9,130 nucleotides of DNA from Sedimenticola sp. Lineage in GTDB: Bacteria > Pseudomonadota > Gammaproteobacteria > Chromatiales > Chromatiaceae. Position numbers and translations under genes: made by a program. Numbering within the stretch: position 1 is the first letter of the stretch; every line of letters begins with the position of its first letter. Below the pieces are notes generated by a model. That model had not been told where the DNA came from. It made no database searches and worked only from the letters and a program-made list of their open reading frames with translations. The DNA is taken from contig JALULB010000238.1 of assembly GCA_027041035.1 (NCBI GenBank), forward strand, positions 1 to 9,130. The letters are read 5' to 3'. Below are positions 6,165-9,130 of this stretch, one piece after another.

Positions 6165-6168
6165 GGAG
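6165..6168 (+). promoter_or_regulatory. Shine-Dalgarno fixing the start of the heptaheme cytochrome gene
   Basis: GGAG ends 9 nt before the ATG at 6178. Upstream in-frame starts (GTG 6142, inside the previous gene, and ATG 6160) have no ribosome-binding site, and starting there would push the signal peptide away from the N-terminus. Confidence 0.65.
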
Positions 6169-6177
6169 TCCAGAGAG

Positions 6178-8586
6178 ATGAGAGAGCAAACCACACGCAA
6201 ACCCCTGTGTACCTTCTTCCTTGGCCTGGCGCTGCTGTATGCCGGTGGCGTCATGGCCGAGGTGAAGCCACTGCATGAATACAACATTACGATCAACTAC
6301 GAGTTGGGCATGCACTGCACCGGCTTCGATTTCACCTATTGCTGCATACTGCCACCCTACAACTCGGTGCAGAGCCAGGTGATCAAGACCGCGTTGACGG
6401 TTGACGGCAAACCGCGTCTGCTGGGTTCCGATCCGAAGGATTCGACCGTGGTCGTGGATGGCGGCAGACGCATGCGCCTGAACTACGGCCACATGGACAA
6501 TACCTATTCCGAGGGTTCCAAGCTGGCCTACTGGGGCGTGCCCTACGACGTGAATGGCGACGGCAAGTACACCGACAACGAGAACGTCGGCAACGCCTAC
6601 TTCACCCACCTGTATGTATACAAGGACCTGGAAGGCAGCAACCCGAAGCACACCAGCCTCGACGCCGAGAAGCAACGCGTCGGCATCGAGATCCCGATTC
6701 CACGTGACAATGGCCCGGCTGGCGGCGCGGTGCCCAGTCCCTTGCACGGTGGGCATCTGCACTACACCGGCGAAACCGGTACCATCGTGTTCACCAAATC
6801 ACCGGTATTGGACAACGTGCCGATCATGCTGACCAATCCGGGCATCTGGGACGCGTTGGGACTGCCGTTGACGCCGTTCAACGACAGCACCATGCGGCGC
6901 AGTCCGCTGACCATCGTCGAGAGCGAGATCCGCCCCTATCAGGAGGCCTGGGTCGCGCTGGTGGATGCCAATACCGGGCGGCCGGTGATCGACAAGGTGA
7001 CCGGCCGACCGGCCTATTTCACCGGCACCAATCCGATCGACGTGCCGAACTGCTCGAACTGCCATTCCAACCAGAATGCCAACGGCGAGGCCTACCAGTT
7101 GTACAAGGAAGAGAAGGCGTTCTGGAAGAGCCTGGGTTCCACCGACTACATCGCCAATCTGAAGGCGACCTCGGTCTCCATCCTGCAGATCCACGATGCC
7201 AAGCACGGCACGCAATTCCTGAAGCACTACCGGCCGGAGAGCCGCGCGACGGCGAACCGGCTGGGACGCGACCCGGTACTCTGCCAGAAATGCCATGCCG
7301 ACAACGTCATCGGCGTGTTGCAATCCAAGGGCGTGATCGAAGCGATGACCGGCCAGCCGATCCCGACAGACATCCCGATTCCGCCGCTCAGCCAGGCCCT
7401 GCATCACGCGCATCTGGTGAATCGTCCATTGCCGGATTCACATGGACGCACCGATGCCTGCGCCGGTTGCCATCCGTCGCATCGCCAGGACGGTTCGATG
7501 GACGGCTACCCGATCACGCCGGATGGGCGCAACACCTACGCCAACGCGGACAACCGCGATACCGCCGGTGGCTGCTTTGCCGGACGTGACGTGCATTCCA
7601 ATCCGAACAAGGACAAGGATGGCGTCGAGACGCCGGAGCACCTGACCGCGATCGGTAAATGGTTGCAGGATAACGTCTCGCGGATCGGCAACGGCAAGCA
7701 CGGCAAGGGGTTGTGGTGCACCAACTGCCATAACCAGTTGTCGCGCGAGCTGTATCAATACGACAGCATCACCCAGGCATTCAAGCAACAGGGCAGAACC
7801 CTGCGTAACAAGTCACTGGATGAGATCGCCGCCGCCGTCGGCGTCACGCGTCGTCAGCTCGAAGAGCTGTATCTCGATCCGAAGGTCGTGCTGGACGAGA
7901 ACGGCCGCGATACCGAGGGCAAGTCCGGCGTTCTGCTGCCCTGGGCACAAACGCGAACCGTCGCGGATATCGGCATCATCGCGGTGAAAGGCAAGGCGCC
8001 ATTGATCCATCGCGATGGCGACGGCGATGTCAACGTCAGCCTGCTGTCGGCCAACCCGACCGTCAATCCGGCGACTTTGAGCCTGCCGCCCGGCGCGACC
8101 GGCGCGATACCGGTCTCCTACGATGCCGCGACCCACGGGCGTGACTACTGGCTGTCGCCCGGGGCGCCGCATTGCGCTGACTGCCACGCGCCGCCATTCG
8201 TCGAAGGGCAGGGCGGCGCGGCCTTCCCGATCAACCAGCCGGGCAAGTACAGCCTGATGCGCTACAGCAAGGGACACGCCGGGTTGGCCTGTCAGGCCTG
8301 CCATCAATCGATACATGGTCTGTATCCGGTGACGCCCGATGTGGACCCGACCACCTATCGCCAGGCGCCACAATACAATCCGGATGGCAGCCACGGCCCG
8401 TTGAAATGCCCGGCCTGCCATCTGAGCAACGACAAGGGCGTGCCTTTCATCGCGAAAGACAAGGCTTGGCGTGGCAAACCGATCGCGGATGATTTCGATG
8501 CCGCGGTCTCCTGGATGCACGCCAGTGCACCCGATCTGGGAGGACGGATTCCTCCGCCCGATCAGAAAATTCCAGCGCGTATGTAG
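6178..8586 (+). CDS. Periplasmic heptaheme cytochrome c with a large heme-free N-terminal domain
   Basis: This is an 802-residue exported multiheme protein. The signal peptide is about residues 1-27 (core CTFFLGLALLYAGG, cleavage after VMA); there is no lipobox. Residues about 28-290 contain no heme motif. They begin with YNITINYELGMHC and hold a Cys cluster (C47, C55, C56 in GMHC...YCCILPP) and a textbook EF-hand loop, DVNGDGKYTDNE (124-135). Seven CxxCH motifs follow: 292-296 CSNCH, 369-373 CQKCH, 428-432 CAGCH, 514-518 CTNCH, 666-670 CADCH, 705-709 CQACH and 744-748 CPACH. Between hemes 4 and 5 there is a 147-residue heme-free insert with a short helical, DNA-binding-like segment and a second acidic loop, DGDGDVN. 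The gene is 25 bp after the molybdoenzyme gene and 13 bp before the chaperone gene. It could be a second electron-transfer partner, a cell-surface conduit, or a cytochrome with its own active site in the N-terminal domain. I recognise the GMHC...LPPYN signature as recurring in multiheme proteins but cannot name a function. Confidence 0.92.
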   Translation: MREQTTRKPLCTFFLGLALLYAGGVMAEVKPLHEYNITINYELGMHCTGFDFTYCCILPPYNSVQSQVIKTALTVDGKPRLLGSDPKDSTVVVDGGRRMRLNYGHMDNTYSEGSKLAYWGVPYDVNGDGKYTDNENVGNAYFTHLYVYKDLEGSNPKHTSLDAEKQRVGIEIPIPRDNGPAGGAVPSPLHGGHLHYTGETGTIVFTKSPVLDNVPIMLTNPGIWDALGLPLTPFNDSTMRRSPLTIVESEIRPYQEAWVALVDANTGRPVIDKVTGRPAYFTGTNPIDVPNCSNCHSNQNANGEAYQLYKEEKAFWKSLGSTDYIANLKATSVSILQIHDAKHGTQFLKHYRPESRATANRLGRDPVLCQKCHADNVIGVLQSKGVIEAMTGQPIPTDIPIPPLSQALHHAHLVNRPLPDSHGRTDACAGCHPSHRQDGSMDGYPITPDGRNTYANADNRDTAGGCFAGRDVHSNPNKDKDGVETPEHLTAIGKWLQDNVSRIGNGKHGKGLWCTNCHNQLSRELYQYDSITQAFKQQGRTLRNKSLDEIAAAVGVTRRQLEELYLDPKVVLDENGRDTEGKSGVLLPWAQTRTVADIGIIAVKGKAPLIHRDGDGDVNVSLLSANPTVNPATLSLPPGATGAIPVSYDAATHGRDYWLSPGAPHCADCHAPPFVEGQGGAAFPINQPGKYSLMRYSKGHAGLACQACHQSIHGLYPVTPDVDPTTYRQAPQYNPDGSHGPLKCPACHLSNDKGVPFIAKDKAWRGKPIADDFDAAVSWMHASAPDLGGRIPPPDQKIPARM

Positions 8587-8599
8587 AGGGGATGCGACA

Positions 8600-9130
8600 A
8601 TGAAAAAAGCGGAACGTAACAAGCCGACGAGTGGTATTTGGCGGTATCTGCCAAGGGGCTTCATCCTGATCGGGATGTTGTCCATCGGTCTGATCGTGTC
8701 GGCGCAGGAGGTCATCGTCTCGGTCGGTGATCGTGATTTTACCGACGATGACCTGAAACGTCTGATATCCAGTTCGACGTTGGCGGTGGAGTTTCCGACC
8801 TTCAACAAGGATGAAGCCGCCGGCGCGCGAGGTGAGCTGCTGAAACGCGTCATCGCCTCCGAGCTGCTGTATCAGGAGGCGAAGAGTCTCGGCCTGGACA
8901 AAACCCCGGAATACCTCAACGAGATGAAACGCTTCCGGAATACGTTGCTCTATCAACGCTACCTGGACAAGCTACGCGGCGAGATCAAGATCCCGGCGGA
9001 GGTGGAGGCGCGTATTCAGGAACAGTTCAAGGGCAAGCCGGCGGATATCCAGGCGGCGCGCGACATCTACATCGGCAAGCATTTTCCCGAGTTGAAGTCG
9101 GGACGCCTGCAAGCGCTGAAGAAGCGCTAC
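8600..9130 (+). CDS. SurA/PpiC-like periplasmic peptidyl-prolyl isomerase, N-terminal part (runs off window)
   Basis: An ATG at 8600 with AGGGG 9 nt upstream opens 177 codons that continue past the right edge. A basic N-terminus (residues 1-20) leads into a hydrophobic stretch, GFILIGMLSIGLIVSA (20-35), either a signal peptide cleaved near VSA or an anchor. The segment VIVSVGDRDFTDDDLKRLI (38-56) and the helical stretch LLKRVIASELLYQEAKSLGL (80-99) are typical of the N-terminal chaperone domain of SurA/PpiC/PrsA-like foldases. A charged helical region follows to 177. The parvulin catalytic domain would lie further on and is not seen, so isomerase activity is inferred. It is 13 bp after the heptaheme cytochrome gene and probably assists folding of the operon's exported cytochromes or an outer-membrane partner. 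Confidence 0.85.
   Translation, partial: MKKAERNKPTSGIWRYLPRGFILIGMLSIGLIVSAQEVIVSVGDRDFTDDDLKRLISSSTLAVEFPTFNKDEAAGARGELLKRVIASELLYQEAKSLGLDKTPEYLNEMKRFRNTLLYQRYLDKLRGEIKIPAEVEARIQEQFKGKPADIQAARDIYIGKHFPELKSGRLQALKKRY

Noticed and set aside
7573..7605. An eighth heme site around GGCFAGRDVHS in the heptaheme cytochrome
   Set aside because: There is only one Cys and no CxxCH or CxxCK pattern, so covalent heme attachment is not supported.
7813..8853. A 346-codon minus-strand open frame across the heptaheme/foldase junction
   Set aside because: It lies opposite two well-supported genes and has no independent coding evidence.

Overview
The window looks like chromosomal DNA from a moderately GC-rich gammaproteobacterium. 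This rests on three things: an AMIN + Amidase_3 + LysM cell-wall amidase of the AmiB/AmiC type, a near-consensus FNR/Anr box, and a respiratory locus rich in c-type cytochromes. An environmental, facultatively anaerobic, possibly sulfur-metabolising lineage is a guess, not something the sequence proves.

Layout. (1) Positions 1-126 hold the last codons of a gene that begins outside the window, followed by three tightly spaced perfect hairpins that resemble the end of an IS200/IS605-type or REP-like element. (2) Positions 192/255-1925 hold the amidase gene and a 111-residue conserved-looking small protein 9 bp after it. (3) Positions 1957-1984 hold a bidirectional intrinsic terminator shared with a small minus-strand unit (2365 to 2005). 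That unit encodes a ribbon-helix-helix (RHH) protein preceded by an 8-bp inverted repeat (candidate autoregulatory operator), then a 38-residue protein of which almost half is lysine. (4) Positions 2366-2757 are non-coding and carry the operator, an FNR-like box and small hairpins. (5) Positions 2758-9130 are one plus-strand operon: pentaheme cytochrome c, a Tat-exported DMSO-reductase-family molybdoenzyme, a heptaheme cytochrome with a large heme-free N-terminal domain, and the 5' part of a SurA/PpiC-like periplasmic chaperone. The genes overlap by 4 bp or are 13-25 bp apart.

The operon is the main point of interest. The molybdoenzyme has the DmsA body plan, but no DmsB-like ferredoxin subunit or DmsC-like anchor lies in the window. 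Instead it is flanked by cytochromes with 12 heme-binding motifs in total. Its N-terminal Fe-S motif reads C-x3-C-x3-H-x39-C, so the third expected cysteine is histidine. I infer an anaerobically induced periplasmic (possibly outer-membrane-linked) electron-transfer system in which multiheme cytochromes replace the usual iron-sulfur subunit. The substrate and the direction of electron flow cannot be read from the sequence.
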